Made by a program: the position numbers and the translations under genes. Of a stretch of DNA of 50,545 nt, positions 7,642 through 17,329 are shown piece after piece. The notes beneath the pieces are model-generated. The model did no database searches, had not been told where the DNA came from, and saw only the letters and a program-made list of their open reading frames with translations. Origin of the DNA: an uncultured Aquimarina sp. (lineage in GTDB: Bacteria > Bacteroidota > Bacteroidia > Flavobacteriales > Flavobacteriaceae); NCBI GenBank assembly GCA_947492105.1, contig CANLMN010000031.1:1-50545 (forward strand). The letters run 5' to 3'. Positions within the stretch are counted from its first letter, which is position 1. Every line of letters starts with the position of its first letter.

Positions 7642-10600
7642 TTATTTTTTCTCAATCCACTCTCGGGCATTGATAAAAGCTTCAATCCAAGGTGATACAG
7701 CATCTTGTCTTCCTGTAGGGTAGTTGGCCCAATTCCACTGAAAAATAGAACGTTCTATATGTGGCATCATGACGAGATGGCGACCATCATTACTGGTCAT
7801 CATGGCGGTGTTATAATCCGAACCATTTGGATTAGCAGGATACCCTTCATAACCATATTTGGCAACAATATTATAGGTATCTTCTGTTTGTGGTAAATTG
7901 AATTTTCCTTCGCCATGCGAAATCCAAACTCCTAGTGTACTACCAGCTAAGCTCGAAAGCATTACAGAGTTGTTTTCTTGAATTTTTACAGAAGTAAATG
8001 CACTTTCATGTTTCTGAGAATCATTATGGAGCATCTGTGCAGGTGTTTTGTGATCGGGATTGATAAGTCCAAGTTCGACAAACAATTGACATCCGTTACA
8101 AATACCGACAGATAGCGTATCTTTTCTGGCAAAGAATGCTTCGAGCGTATTTTTTGCCTTTTTGTTATACAAAAATGCTCCTGCCCACCCTTTGGCAGAT
8201 CCCAAAACATCGCTATTGGAGAACCCACCTACAGCACCGATAAATTGGATATCCTCCAAGGTTTCGCGTCCCGTGATCAAATCTGTCATATGAACATCCT
8301 TGACGTCAAAACCTGCGAGGTACATGGCGTTGGCCATCTCACGTTCAGAATTACTACCTTTTTCTCGTATGATAGCAGCTTTTGGCCGTTGTCCAACGGG
8401 TGTTGTAATTTGAGGAAGCGCTCCTGTAAAGTTATTAGGGAAGGTATAGGTTAGTGGTTGTGTTTTGTAATTGGTATAACGTTCCTTTGCTTTATCTGCA
8501 GCAGTTTGTTTCTGGTCTAATAGATAAGAAGTTTTGTACCAAGTATCACGTAATTTTGGAATATCAAAACTCAGTGTGTCACTTTTGGTTTTGATCTGTA
8601 GTGTATTCCCTTCAGTGACTTTTCCAATACGGAAAAACTCGATGTTGTTCTCGCTAAGAATATCCTCAACAGTGTGGTCTTTGGCTTGGAATACAATTCC
8701 ATTATTTTCGGCAAACAATAGTTTTATAGTGTCTGATTCTGCAATTTCAGAAAGATCAAAGTCAGCCCCTAAGTGTACATCTGCAAAACAGAGTTCCAGA
8801 AGTGTGGTGATCAAACCACCAGAAGCCACATCATGACCAGCAGTAATAACACCTTGTTTAACTAATTTGTTGAGTACCTCAAAGGTGTTGGCAAATGTTT
8901 TATTGTTTTTGATTGTTGGTGTCTCTTGACCTATTTTGTTAAGAATTTGAGCAAAAGAAGAGCCTCCAAGCTTATACGTATCTTGTGACAGATTGATGTA
9001 ATATATAGCTCCGGCACCCTTCTGTAAGACTGGTTCTACAACTCGAGTTATATCATTACAGTTTCCTGCGGCAGAAATTATTACAGTCCCAGGAGCTAGT
9101 ACCGTTTCGTCTTTATATTTCTGTGCCATAGAAAGAGAATCCTTTCCAGTAGGGACATTAATGCCCAAATCAATAGCAAAATCCGAAACTGCTTGTACCG
9201 CTTTGTACAAACGAGCATCTTCGCCTTCATTTTTGCAGGGCCACATCCAGTTTGCTGATAGCGAAACGGATTTTAGTCCATCCTTGAGCGGGGCCCAAAC
9301 AATATTGGATAGCGATTCTGCAATCGCATTTTTACTTCCTGCTGCAGGATCGATTAATGCACTAATTGGAGCATGTCCGATAGAGGTTGCAATACCTTCC
9401 TTTCCTTTAAAATCTAGAGCCATCACCCCACAATTATTCAGAGGTATTTGTAGTGGTCCTGCACATTGTTGTTTTGCAACACGCCCACCTACACAACGAT
9501 CTACCTTGTTGGTAAGCCAATCCTTGCAGGCTACAGCTTCTAGTTGTAAAACCTGTTCTAGGTACTCATGGATTTTTGTAATCGTATATTCTGGATTGCT
9601 ATAGTCTCTAGCAACCGTTATATCATTCATAATGGTTTTTGGCGAACTACCAAACATATCTTCTAGGTGCAGATCCATTGGTTTATCACCTTTGGATTTG
9701 GATTCGAATGTAAAGCGGTTGTCACCTGTTACATCTCCCACCTCATACATTGGAGAACGTTCTCTAGCAGCAATACGAGCGAGTTTGTCAATATCTTTTT
9801 TTCCGATAACTAATCCCATACGCTCCTGAGATTCATTGCCAATGATTTCTTTGGCAGAAAGTGTGGGATCTCCTACAGGGAGTTTGTCAAGGTCGATTTT
9901 TCCTCCTGTTTCTTCTACCAGTTCACTCAAACAATTCAAGTGTCCTCCTGCGCCATGATCATGTATAGAAACAATAGTATTCATATCACTCTCTACCATT
10001 CCGCGTACTGCATTGGCAGCACGTTTTTGCATTTCGGGATTAGAACGTTGTACGGCATTAAGTTCTATACCACTACTGAAGGCTCCAGTATCTGCTGATG
10101 ATACGGCTGCACCTCCCATTCCGATACGATAATTTTCTCCTCCTAGAATGACAATTTTGTCTCCCGTTTTTGGTTCATCCTTGAGTGCTTGATCTGCCTT
10201 GCCATAGCCGATACCACCTGCTTGCATGATTACTTTGTCAAACCCTAGTTTGCGAGCATCTTCTAGATGTTCAAATGTAAGTACAGATCCAGTGATTAGT
10301 GGTTGTCCAAATTTGTTTCCAAAATCAGAAGCACCATTAGATGCTTTGATCAGGATGTCCATTGGTGTTTGATACAGCCAAGGGCGTTCTGCAACAGCTT
10401 TTTCCCAAGGGCGATCTTTTTCTAGTCTAGAGTATGAGGTCATATAAACTGCGGTTCCTGCGAGTGGCAACGATCCTTTTCCGCCAGCAAGGCGATCTCG
10501 AATCTCTCCACCTGATCCTGTGGCAGCACCATTAAAAGGTTCTACTGTAGTAGGGAAATTATGGGTTTCTGCCTTGATAGAGATAACACTCTCAAAGGGT

Positions 10601-11307
10601 TTTTCTTCATAAAAATCAGGTTGATCCGGAGTTTTTGGAGCAAATTGTACCACTTTTGGTCCTTGGACAAAGGCTACGTTATCTTTGTATGCAGAAACAA
10701 TCGAATTAGGATGTGTTTCTGATGTTTTTCTGATCAATTTGAACAAAGAACTTGGTTGTTCTTCTCCATCGATAACAAAGGTACCGTTGAATATTTTGTG
10801 ACGACAATGCTCGGAGTTTACCTGCGAAAACCCAAAAACCTCTGAGTCCGTTAGTTTACGGCCAATTTTTTTGGACATTCCTTCTAGATAGGTGATTTCT
10901 TCTTCGTTGAGTGCTAGCCCTTCTTGTTGATTGTAGGCGGTGATATCATCGATTTCTAGAATTGCCTCCGGTGCTATATCTATAGTAAAAATGTCCTGAT
11001 CTAACTGGGCATATTTTTGAGAAAGCATTGGATCAAAATCCGTTTGATCAGCAGCAACATGTGCAAATTCTTCAATTCGGATAATTCCATCAATAGCCAT
11101 GTTTTGTGTAATTTCGACGGCATTTGTACTCCAAGGAGTAATCATTGCGGCACGAGGTCCAACAAAAACAGCGTCCACTGACGCCGCCTCAATTTTGGGT
11201 TGATTACCGAATAACCAGCTCAGCTTTTGCTGGTTTTCTGTACTAATCTCTTGTGCGGTCTGTACTGCAAAAACAGTAGCTTTTGGGTTTCCGAAGAAGT
11301 GAATCAT
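7642..11307 (-). CDS. purL: Phosphoribosylformylglycinamidine synthase, single chain
   Basis: 1221 residues, close to the long single-polypeptide PurL of proteobacteria (about 1295). It makes FGAM from FGAR, ATP and glutamine in purine synthesis. Order: an N-terminal PurS-like domain, a linker (EGMSKKIGRKLTDSEVFGFSQVNSEHCRH), two AIR-synthase-type halves with KAETHNFPT and GGEIRDR, and a C-terminal glutaminase with nucleophile Cys in GICNGCQLF and the His/Glu pair in MMPHIERS. It is transcribed alone. A TAAATTTG -7 box lies 36 bp upstream of the ATG and a small hairpin follows the gene. Confidence 0.97.
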   Translation of the reverse strand: MIHFFGNPKATVFAVQTAQEISTENQQKLSWLFGNQPKIEAASVDAVFVGPRAAMITPWSTNAVEITQNMAIDGIIRIEEFAHVAADQTDFDPMLSQKYAQLDQDIFTIDIAPEAILEIDDITAYNQQEGLALNEEEITYLEGMSKKIGRKLTDSEVFGFSQVNSEHCRHKIFNGTFVIDGEEQPSSLFKLIRKTSETHPNSIVSAYKDNVAFVQGPKVVQFAPKTPDQPDFYEEKPFESVISIKAETHNFPTTVEPFNGAATGSGGEIRDRLAGGKGSLPLAGTAVYMTSYSRLEKDRPWEKAVAERPWLYQTPMDILIKASNGASDFGNKFGQPLITGSVLTFEHLEDARKLGFDKVIMQAGGIGYGKADQALKDEPKTGDKIVILGGENYRIGMGGAAVSSADTGAFSSGIELNAVQRSNPEMQKRAANAVRGMVESDMNTIVSIHDHGAGGHLNCLSELVEETGGKIDLDKLPVGDPTLSAKEIIGNESQERMGLVIGKKDIDKLARIAARERSPMYEVGDVTGDNRFTFESKSKGDKPMDLHLEDMFGSSPKTIMNDITVARDYSNPEYTITKIHEYLEQVLQLEAVACKDWLTNKVDRCVGGRVAKQQCAGPLQIPLNNCGVMALDFKGKEGIATSIGHAPISALIDPAAGSKNAIAESLSNIVWAPLKDGLKSVSLSANWMWPCKNEGEDARLYKAVQAVSDFAIDLGINVPTGKDSLSMAQKYKDETVLAPGTVIISAAGNCNDITRVVEPVLQKGAGAIYYINLSQDTYKLGGSSFAQILNKIGQETPTIKNNKTFANTFEVLNKLVKQGVITAGHDVASGGLITTLLELCFADVHLGADFDLSEIAESDTIKLLFAENNGIVFQAKDHTVEDILSENNIEFFRIGKVTEGNTLQIKTKSDTLSFDIPKLRDTWYKTSYLLDQKQTAADKAKERYTNYKTQPLTYTFPNNFTGALPQITTPVGQRPKAAIIREKGSNSEREMANAMYLAGFDVKDVHMTDLITGRETLEDIQFIGAVGGFSNSDVLGSAKGWAGAFLYNKKAKNTLEAFFARKDTLSVGICNGCQLFVELGLINPDHKTPAQMLHNDSQKHESAFTSVKIQENNSVMLSSLAGSTLGVWISHGEGKFNLPQTEDTYNIVAKYGYEGYPANPNGSDYNTAMMTSNDGRHLVMMPHIERSIFQWNWANYPTGRQDAVSPWIEAFINAREWIEKK

Positions 11308-11342
11308 GCTTCCGTTGGGTTTATTATTAAATAATGAAAGCG

Positions 11343-11350
11343 CAAATTTA
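11343..11350 (-). promoter_or_regulatory. purL promoter -7 box
   Basis: Reads TAAATTTG (then CGC) on the minus strand, matching the Bacteroidota sigma-70 -7 consensus TAnnTTTG at a suitable distance from the purL start. No convincing TTG -33 box is seen. Confidence 0.5.
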
Positions 11351-11439
11351 AACTTTTTCGGGCTAAAGCGAATGGTATTTTAGCGAAGAATACGGAACTT
11401 GTTCACGGGGTTTTGAACAATACGAACAGGGTGAAATAG

Positions 11440-12012
11440 TTATTGAATACTGATGTCATAATGTTGTAACAATCCCGCAATCCCTTCTTTAGAAAATTTG
11501 GCTTTTTTGAGTTTGTTGTTTTCTGGTCGTATCGTGTAGCTCTTTGCGAGTCTAAAATCAGCTTTTTCTAAGATGGTTTGATCAAAAATGGCATTTTCTA
11601 AGGTAGAACCATCAAATAATGCGTTAGTTAGTGTAGTTTGTGTAAAATCAGTTTCCTGTAGTTGACAGTTCTTGAAAATTGTATGTGGTATCTTGAGTTG
11701 ATAAAAAGAAGCCAAATTCAAGATGCAATCCGTAAATGTAAAGGATAATAAAAAGGGTGTGCAATCAGAAAAGTGGACACCTAGAAGTTTGCAATGGGTA
11801 AATGCTACGGTATTAAAAATCGTATACTTTACACTAGCCATGCTAAAATCGCATCTATCAAAAGTACACTCTAGAAATTCTATATTAGAAAGATCAACAT
11901 TTTTGAACACGCAATCTCTGAATGTACAATTGTCATATACTCTGGCAGGTAATCGTTCGTTGGAGAAATTTTGTTTTTCGAATTCATGATCTAGAATATG
12001 GGATGGGGTCAT
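11440..12012 (-). CDS. Pentapeptide-repeat protein (Qnr-like)
   Basis: 190 residues. From about residue 25 to 155 the sequence follows the five-residue pattern with a central Phe/Leu (CTFRD CVFKN VDLSN IEFLE CTFDR CDFSM), which folds into a right-handed quadrilateral beta helix. The short C-terminal segment (AKFSKEGIAGLLQHYDISI) resembles the end of Qnr/McbG-type proteins, which mimic DNA and protect DNA gyrase. The length is a little below Qnr (about 218). A gyrase-related role is a family-based suggestion only; many pentapeptide proteins do other things. It is a single gene. Confidence 0.8.
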   Translation of the reverse strand: MTPSHILDHEFEKQNFSNERLPARVYDNCTFRDCVFKNVDLSNIEFLECTFDRCDFSMASVKYTIFNTVAFTHCKLLGVHFSDCTPFLLSFTFTDCILNLASFYQLKIPHTIFKNCQLQETDFTQTTLTNALFDGSTLENAIFDQTILEKADFRLAKSYTIRPENNKLKKAKFSKEGIAGLLQHYDISIQ

Positions 12013-12050
12013 CGTGTCTGAGTTATGTTGATGTAGAATAAAAAACGTAA

Positions 12051-12135
12051 TACTACCTTTAAAAATTTAATTGTAGACCAAAATAGTAGAAAAAGAAGTT
12101 ATTTACTAGCCTGTAATTATTTTTTAAATGGTATC
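12051..12135 (+). repeat. Dispersed repeat family B, copy 1
   Basis: About 85 bp from ATACTACCTTTAAAAATTTA to GTAATTATTTTTTAAATGGT plus AT. The two ends are imperfect inverted repeats, so the whole unit can fold into a hairpin. It overlaps the 3' end of the small secreted-protein gene, whose stop codon it may supply. Confidence 0.75.
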
Positions 12136-12339
12136 AATTTCAATTTTGGGATACGCACGAATCACTACATCGGTACAACCCCCTTTGGGATAATCGATCG
12201 CAAAGTAGCTAGGATCACAACTCACATCTTGTTGTATTAATTCGAGCGCGCAATCAGAGAGCGTTTGTTGTGCAATTGCTATTTGAGAAAAACCTAGATT
12301 GAGATTAAAAAATAAGAGCGCTAAAAGTGTAGCTTTCAT
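12124..12339 (-). CDS. Small secreted cysteine-containing protein
   Basis: 71 residues. A hydrophobic signal peptide (about 1-24, ending near AIAQQ) precedes a mature part of about 47 residues with three cysteines (SDC, VSC, GGC). I do not recognise a family. The last codons lie in the right end of a family B repeat, so the original C-terminus may have been altered by insertion. It lies 67 bp downstream of the membrane protein gene on the same strand. Confidence 0.5.
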   Translation of the reverse strand: MKATLLALLFFNLNLGFSQIAIAQQTLSDCALELIQQDVSCDPSYFAIDYPKGGCTDVVIRAYPKIEIDTI

Positions 12340-12406
12340 AAATACGCTGATGTCTATTCTTACAAAGGATGTGTTACTATCACTAATTATACAAATGGAT
12401 TGAGTA

Positions 12407-12997
12407 CTATTGCCATGATGAAAGATTTTCAGAAGACTGTTTGATTTTATAACTTTCTATTTGATCAGACAGAAATTTGGGAATTCCATATAGAGGATAC
12501 ATAAAATCATTGTTTTCGTAATCCCAACGCATAAAATCAAGGATTTTAAAAAGTTCTTGGCAGTTTTTTTTGGAGTTTTCTTCCTTCTGTTCTAAGATAA
12601 TTGCTTTGCGAAAGGTATCTATTTGCTGCTGATCTTTGTTGTCAATACTGCTCTTGTAGGTAATTTTCTTTCCATCTGTTGTATGTATGTCAATATGGAA
12701 TTGTGTAGTGTCAAAAATAAATTCCACTGTTTTAATGTCGTCGCATAAACTCTTAATTTCATCAAATCCCGCTATTAATGGATCTTGTTTTTTGGAATAA
12801 AGAATAGCTCCACCTCCAAGCAGGTAGACTTTAGGGGTGATTTTACCAACAATTTTACTTTTGACTCTTCTGATTCGACGAGTAATTTTTGTTTCTATCT
12901 CAGTAGTTGAAAGCTTTTTGTTCCTGAACAAAACACATACCACAAGAATTATAAGTATCCCTATGCCTAAGAGTAGGGTAGAAGCCTTGATTTTCAA
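12407..12997 (-). CDS. Single-span membrane protein of unknown function
   Basis: 196 residues. One N-terminal transmembrane helix (about 7-24, TLLLGIGILIILVVCVLF) is followed by a strongly basic stretch (TRRIRRVKSKIVGK) and a soluble domain of about 140 residues. The positive charges directly after the helix suggest the soluble domain is cytoplasmic. I do not recognise the domain. A 79-codon open frame overlapping the 5' end on the same strand (12900-13139) is probably not a gene. Confidence 0.6.
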   Translation of the reverse strand: MKIKASTLLLGIGILIILVVCVLFRNKKLSTTEIETKITRRIRRVKSKIVGKITPKVYLLGGGAILYSKKQDPLIAGFDEIKSLCDDIKTVEFIFDTTQFHIDIHTTDGKKITYKSSIDNKDQQQIDTFRKAIILEQKEENSKKNCQELFKILDFMRWDYENNDFMYPLYGIPKFLSDQIESYKIKQSSENLSSWQ

Positions 12998-13157
12998 TTT
13001 TTTTGATTTTAATCTCTATTTTGTGATTGCCTTCAAGATGTAAATGAGGTTGTTCTAGTACTTGATACACAGTAAGGACTATGGCGAATACTTCGTGTTG
13101 CAGATGTTTGAGAAATAAAATAGTCTGAATGAGGTACATGCTGCCTTTTTTATAAAA

Positions 13158-13700
13158 TTACACGGTTTTTGTTATGCTGTAACAAACACATTTTTGATAT
13201 TCTGGATATGCTTTTAGTTTTGGATGGTTAAATTCTCCGATTTTGGTCATTCCAATTTTTTTCATGACGTTTTCGGATTGGGTATTCTTTTCGTTGCAGA
13301 CTGCAATTACAGTATCCAGGCCTAATTTTTGGAAACCATATTCGAGACACTTAGTTGCTCCCTCTGTAGCATACCCATTACCCCAAGAGCTCTTTTTGAG
13401 TCTCCAGCCAATATCAACAGCGGGTGTAAAATCAGTTTTGTATTCTTGAAAAGCCAAACCAATGAATCCAATAAACGCTCCACTTTCTAGAACTTCTGTT
13501 ACAAAATATGTATATCCATTCTCGTCAAACTGTTTTTGAAGTCTCACGATAAGTTCTTCTGTTTCTTTTTGCGTTAATGTCTTCGGGAAATGTTCCATCA
13601 CATCCGAGTCAGCGTTCATTTTGGCAAACTCTGTCACGTCATTTTTGGACCAATTACGAAACCCCAATCTTTCTGATCTGAATAGGTAGTTATTTTTCAT
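13158..13700 (-). CDS. RimJ/RimL-type GNAT acetyltransferase
   Basis: 180 residues from the ATG at 13700. An upstream in-frame start at 13781 adds a segment unlike the family. Starts with the typical SERLGFRNWSKNDVTEFAKM, has VDIGWRLKKSSWGNGYATEG as the acetyl-CoA binding loop, and ends with ENVMKKIGM. These enzymes acetylate protein N-termini, antibiotics or small metabolites; the substrate here is unknown. It is downstream of, and on the same strand as, the OLD nuclease gene with a gap of about 115 bp. Confidence 0.85.
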   Translation of the reverse strand: MKNNYLFRSERLGFRNWSKNDVTEFAKMNADSDVMEHFPKTLTQKETEELIVRLQKQFDENGYTYFVTEVLESGAFIGFIGLAFQEYKTDFTPAVDIGWRLKKSSWGNGYATEGATKCLEYGFQKLGLDTVIAVCNEKNTQSENVMKKIGMTKIGEFNHPKLKAYPEYQKCVCYSITKTV

Positions 13701-13814
13701 TTTTTTTTTGATTTTAGACAGTCTGAGGTTCAGGTTATGGTTAGTATAGGAATTAAAGACACTCCACATTGCCATAAGCACTCAAGGCCGTATTAATATT
13801 ATAGTTATTGTTAA

Positions 13815-15551
13815 TCATTTTACTTTTGCGACAGCCTTTTCAAGTTGACTAATCTCATTCCATTCAATTGCGTTTTCAGGTAAATCATTTGATAGATTAC
13901 ATAAATTATCAAATACCTTTTCTACATTGTCATATACCGTTTTATTTTCTTTAATCATATGAATTGCTGTATAGGGTTTTTCGGTTTTTAATTCATCATT
14001 ATAGTAAGCCCCTTCAAAATGAGGAATCGAAGAAATTAATTTTATGCAACCGGACCCTTTATTTACCTCCTCTAGAATTTTAATGTTATTTGTCCATGCT
14101 GGATTGATAATTTTTTTTTCTTTTCTAATACATGTTTGATAATCACTGTCGTGTAATACTGAATAACTAGCTCCAAACTGATTTAGGATTTTAGCTAAAG
14201 AAACTATTGTTGATTTACCTCTTGCTCTTATAATATGAATGTCTTTATACTTTTTCTTATTGTAAGAGATAATATGCCTGAAAGCACTGTATTCTGTGTC
14301 TCCTTCTACAATAATAATTTTGCCTCCAAAGAAAAACTCACCTACATATGGGTCATAAACATTTAATAACTTCAAATTTTTCTTATCATCATCAGTAAGT
14401 TTTGCTCTTTCAGGTCTAAAGATAGTCGTTCCAGAAACATCTCCATTATTATCTCTACTTACTCTTACTATTGTAGTGTTATCTCTTGAAATATCTATAA
14501 ATTGAGGAGAATGAGTAGTTACCATTACTTGCCAATTATCATTTTGAGGTAACGAATATAATAAGTCGCAAGATTCCCTTACAGCATTGGGATGTAAACA
14601 AATTTCTGGTTCATCTAAGAGTAATACATGTGGTCTGTTTTTATCCTTTTCAGTTTTTTTGTTTTCTGCTACAATTCTTAAAGCAGTCCAAAGTAAAGTT
14701 CTCCTAGCTCCACTTCCTTGTCTTTCTATAGGAGATTTAAAACCGTTAATTGGACCAATCAACAATTGAGGATTAGTTTTGAAAAAATTAATTGTATTTT
14801 CTAAACTTTCTTCAGGTTTAGCATCAAATTGAACTTCATAATTAGGGAAAACTTTCCCTACATAAGAAGATAATTCTTTTTGAATTTTATTGATTTGTTC
14901 TTGGCATTCTTCTACAATTGAAGTTTGTAGTGTTTTAACAGTACTTATTAATTTATTAAAAGTAGATTCTTCATCAGTATCTTCCTTTATAGTTTTAACT
15001 CTTTCATTAAGAATAGATACTAAAATACCTATTACCTGTTTTGTTTGTTCTTCTGGTGAAGCAAAAGCTTCTACTATATGAGGTTTTGGTCTTCGAGAAT
15101 TGGCAATGTTAGGAGCTCCCCAAGGGACTTTTTGTTTATCTTGGTCGTCGGCCCAATCGTTTTTTGTTATATCAAATCCATACCTTACTGGTTTGCCTGC
15201 TGTTTTCCAAATCCATTTTTCGCGAACTAAATTTTCACCACTTTCAGTTTCAAATATCCATTTTTCTCCAGGACTATTGTCGTATACAATAGTTTGTAAT
15301 TCGATTTCGGGATATTTGTCTTCGTTAATTCTATGATTAGGAAAGTCTTCAATTGTCAGCTGAGATTCTTTTGAGCCTTCAGACATTACAATTTCATAAG
15401 CTTTTAATATAGAACTTTTGCCTGCATTGTTTGCTCCGACCAAGACAACAATATTGTCTAGTTCTATTTCTACGGGTTTATCTCCAATGCTTCTGAAATT
15501 TTTTATTATTAATTTATGCAATCTTGGGTGTTTTGTTTTTTCTTTAGACAT
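13815..15551 (-). CDS. OLD-family ATPase/TOPRIM endonuclease
   Basis: 578 residues from the ATG at 15551; a longer start at 15596 is less likely. N-terminal SMC/RecF-like ATPase: Walker A GANNAGKSS (39-47), signature-like GSGARRTLL (about 279-287), Walker B LLLDEPE (310-316) and H-loop His347 in TTHSPQF. The C-terminal TOPRIM nuclease has Glu416 in IIIVEGDTEYSAF and the DxD motif in LHDSDYQ (468-470). The OLD family includes the P2 phage exclusion nuclease and the GajA subunit of Gabija. No UvrD-like GajB gene is adjacent, so this looks like a stand-alone class 1 OLD, plausibly antiphage. The gene appears AT-richer than its neighbours, and a perfect 38-bp palindrome lies upstream, which fits an acquired defence gene. 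Confidence 0.88.
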   Translation of the reverse strand: MSKEKTKHPRLHKLIIKNFRSIGDKPVEIELDNIVVLVGANNAGKSSILKAYEIVMSEGSKESQLTIEDFPNHRINEDKYPEIELQTIVYDNSPGEKWIFETESGENLVREKWIWKTAGKPVRYGFDITKNDWADDQDKQKVPWGAPNIANSRRPKPHIVEAFASPEEQTKQVIGILVSILNERVKTIKEDTDEESTFNKLISTVKTLQTSIVEECQEQINKIQKELSSYVGKVFPNYEVQFDAKPEESLENTINFFKTNPQLLIGPINGFKSPIERQGSGARRTLLWTALRIVAENKKTEKDKNRPHVLLLDEPEICLHPNAVRESCDLLYSLPQNDNWQVMVTTHSPQFIDISRDNTTIVRVSRDNNGDVSGTTIFRPERAKLTDDDKKNLKLLNVYDPYVGEFFFGGKIIIVEGDTEYSAFRHIISYNKKKYKDIHIIRARGKSTIVSLAKILNQFGASYSVLHDSDYQTCIRKEKKIINPAWTNNIKILEEVNKGSGCIKLISSIPHFEGAYYNDELKTEKPYTAIHMIKENKTVYDNVEKVFDNLCNLSNDLPENAIEWNEISQLEKAVAKVK

Positions 15552-15622
15552 TTTTTTGGTTTTAAGACTATCGACTTCGTATGATACACAAGTCAAATTT
15601 TTAAATTATATTAATTATCTTG

Positions 15623-15660
15623 TTTTTGTAAAATTGGCAAATTTGCCAATTTTACAAAAA
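15623..15660. promoter_or_regulatory. Perfect 38-bp palindrome upstream of the OLD gene
   Basis: Two 19-bp arms meet with no spacer; the centre reads TTGGCAAATTTGCCAA. It lies 72 bp upstream of the OLD start codon. It could be an operator, a transcription terminator usable in both directions, or a recombination or nuclease target. The rest of 15552-15936 has no gene that I can see. Confidence 0.6.
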
Positions 15661-15936
15661 ACATTCAAGACTTCTATTTTTGCTCTAAATTTTCCATCCT
15701 TTTTGACAGGTGCAAGGCTCTTTTTTTGATTTATTAGGAGGGCTACCGAATTATTTTTCATGTTATATACGTTGCTGATACAATGATAATCAAAAGTGGA
15801 AAGCGTGTAGTGCGGTTTTCCGTAATCGAATAAAAAAATGTGTTTCTAGTAAGACTGTATGGAGATATTGGGCGTATTTTTGTGCTGTTTTATACCACTT
15901 CTAATAGGTAGGTTTATAAAGTAGCACGAACAAGAA

Positions 15937-16599
15937 ATGAACAAGAAAAGAAGCAAAAAACCTTGGCCAACTAAAGATGCGATGGAGCAGGTGTATGCCA
16001 AGAAACTTTGGGGTGGGGTAGAGTTTGATTTTTATTCTGGAGCCGGATCACATGATCCAACGATAGTTGCTCCTTATATAGCAGCGATAACCGATTTTTT
16101 GACCTCTTTTGAGCAACCATTGGTGGTGTGTGATTTGGGCTGTGGGGATTTTAATATTGGCAAACAACTGGTACCGCGCACAGAGCAATATATTGCCGCA
16201 GATATCGTACCAGCGTTGATTGCCCGTAACCGAGAGAAGTATAAAGAAGAGAAGGTTGTATTCCGTTGTTTGGATATCGCAGTAGACGATTTGCCCGCTG
16301 GGGATTGTGTGTTGTTACGACAGGTACTACAGCATATATCCAATGAAGAAGTACAGGCTGTGGTGCGCAAATTATATGATTTTAAGTATGTGATAGTGAC
16401 AGAACATGTGCCAGAAGGGGATTTTGTGCCCAACAAAGATGTGATTTCGGGACAAGGGATCAGGCTCAAAAAAGAGAGTGGGATCAACTTGGTCGCACCG
16501 CCGTTTGATTTTGAGGTAAAAGAACAAAAAATACTGCTATCTGTTGTGTCAAAGGAGCATAGAGGGGTTATAGTAACGACAATGTATACCGTTTTTTAA
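15937..16599 (+). CDS. Class I SAM-dependent methyltransferase
   Basis: 220 residues. Motif I is VVCDLGCGDFNIG (about 63-75), followed by AADIVPALIARN, where the acidic residue should bind the SAM ribose, and by VLLRQVLQHISNEEV as motif IV. The fold is Rossmann-type and no extra domain is visible. The substrate cannot be told; small-molecule or glycan methylation are possible. It is convergent with the oxygenase gene 28 bp further on. Confidence 0.8.
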   Translation: MNKKRSKKPWPTKDAMEQVYAKKLWGGVEFDFYSGAGSHDPTIVAPYIAAITDFLTSFEQPLVVCDLGCGDFNIGKQLVPRTEQYIAADIVPALIARNREKYKEEKVVFRCLDIAVDDLPAGDCVLLRQVLQHISNEEVQAVVRKLYDFKYVIVTEHVPEGDFVPNKDVISGQGIRLKKESGINLVAPPFDFEVKEQKILLSVVSKEHRGVIVTTMYTVF

Positions 16600-16627
16600 T
16601 TAAAACGACTCCCATGTTTATTTGTTA

Positions 16628-17215
16628 TTATCTGTAGGGTGGACCAGAGACCCAACCCACAATGGACTGCCGTATACCTTTGGTGATAGGAGTTACTCGA
16701 TGCATAATAAAGGAGGGGAAGATCACAATAGTTCCCTTTTCTCTAGGTGCCGTAACTATGTTTTGATTGATCATAAATTGCAAATCACCACCCTCATACG
16801 TATCTGGATCTGATAACTGAATGGTCATACTGAGTTTGCGTGCCGAGATGCCGCCAGCTCCAAAATCCAAATGCCAGTCAAAAAAATCTCCTTCTGCATA
16901 TCGGGTTAGTTGTAGTTCTTGGTGAAAACCTAATAAATCAAACCAATATCGTTCATTATTACAGTTCATAGCAAGACCAGCGAGTTTTTGGTAGATCCAA
17001 TCATTTTCTTGCGTATTTTCTATAAACATAACGGCACTTTTTCTGAGAGTATCATCATAGGTGCTTGCACCAGCAAGGGTAGCTTTGATGGTCTTGTCGG
17101 TATCCCAAAAGGCAAGAATTCGATCGACTTCATGTGGGAGAAATAATCCTTGATAGGATACGTATTCTACAAAATTATGTTTGAGCGGAAGACCAAAAGA
17201 ATAGTTTATGGACAT
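16628..17215 (-). CDS. Fe(II)/2-oxoglutarate-dependent oxygenase (prolyl 4-hydroxylase-like)
   Basis: 195 residues. The iron-binding facial triad is visible as His and Asp in DWHLDFG and the distal His in IMHRVTP. The 2-oxoglutarate-binding Arg is in RQSIVGWVSGP. This arrangement resembles the PiuC/PKHD and P4H-like group, which hydroxylate proteins or small molecules using O2 and 2-oxoglutarate. There is no signal peptide, so it is cytosolic. Single gene; the region upstream (17216-17767) is packed with repeats. Confidence 0.8.
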   Translation of the reverse strand: MSINYSFGLPLKHNFVEYVSYQGLFLPHEVDRILAFWDTDKTIKATLAGASTYDDTLRKSAVMFIENTQENDWIYQKLAGLAMNCNNERYWFDLLGFHQELQLTRYAEGDFFDWHLDFGAGGISARKLSMTIQLSDPDTYEGGDLQFMINQNIVTAPREKGTIVIFPSFIMHRVTPITKGIRQSIVGWVSGPPYR

Positions 17216-17329
17216 AGAGAAATGGATGAGTTAGGTGTATGCGAATAGGTGATGCGGATGGCGCAACTATTTTATCCTAAGGTATTAAAAAAAAGAATGC
17301 TGATAGAAAATTCAATAATATTATATCTC

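Noticed and set aside
12900-13139. 79-codon open frame upstream of the membrane protein
   Set aside because: It overlaps the start of the better-supported gene on the same strand and shows no domain, signal or family pattern.
13815-15551. Gabija system
   Set aside because: The GajA-like protein lacks an adjacent UvrD-like helicase gene; neighbours are a GNAT and a methyltransferase on the other strand.
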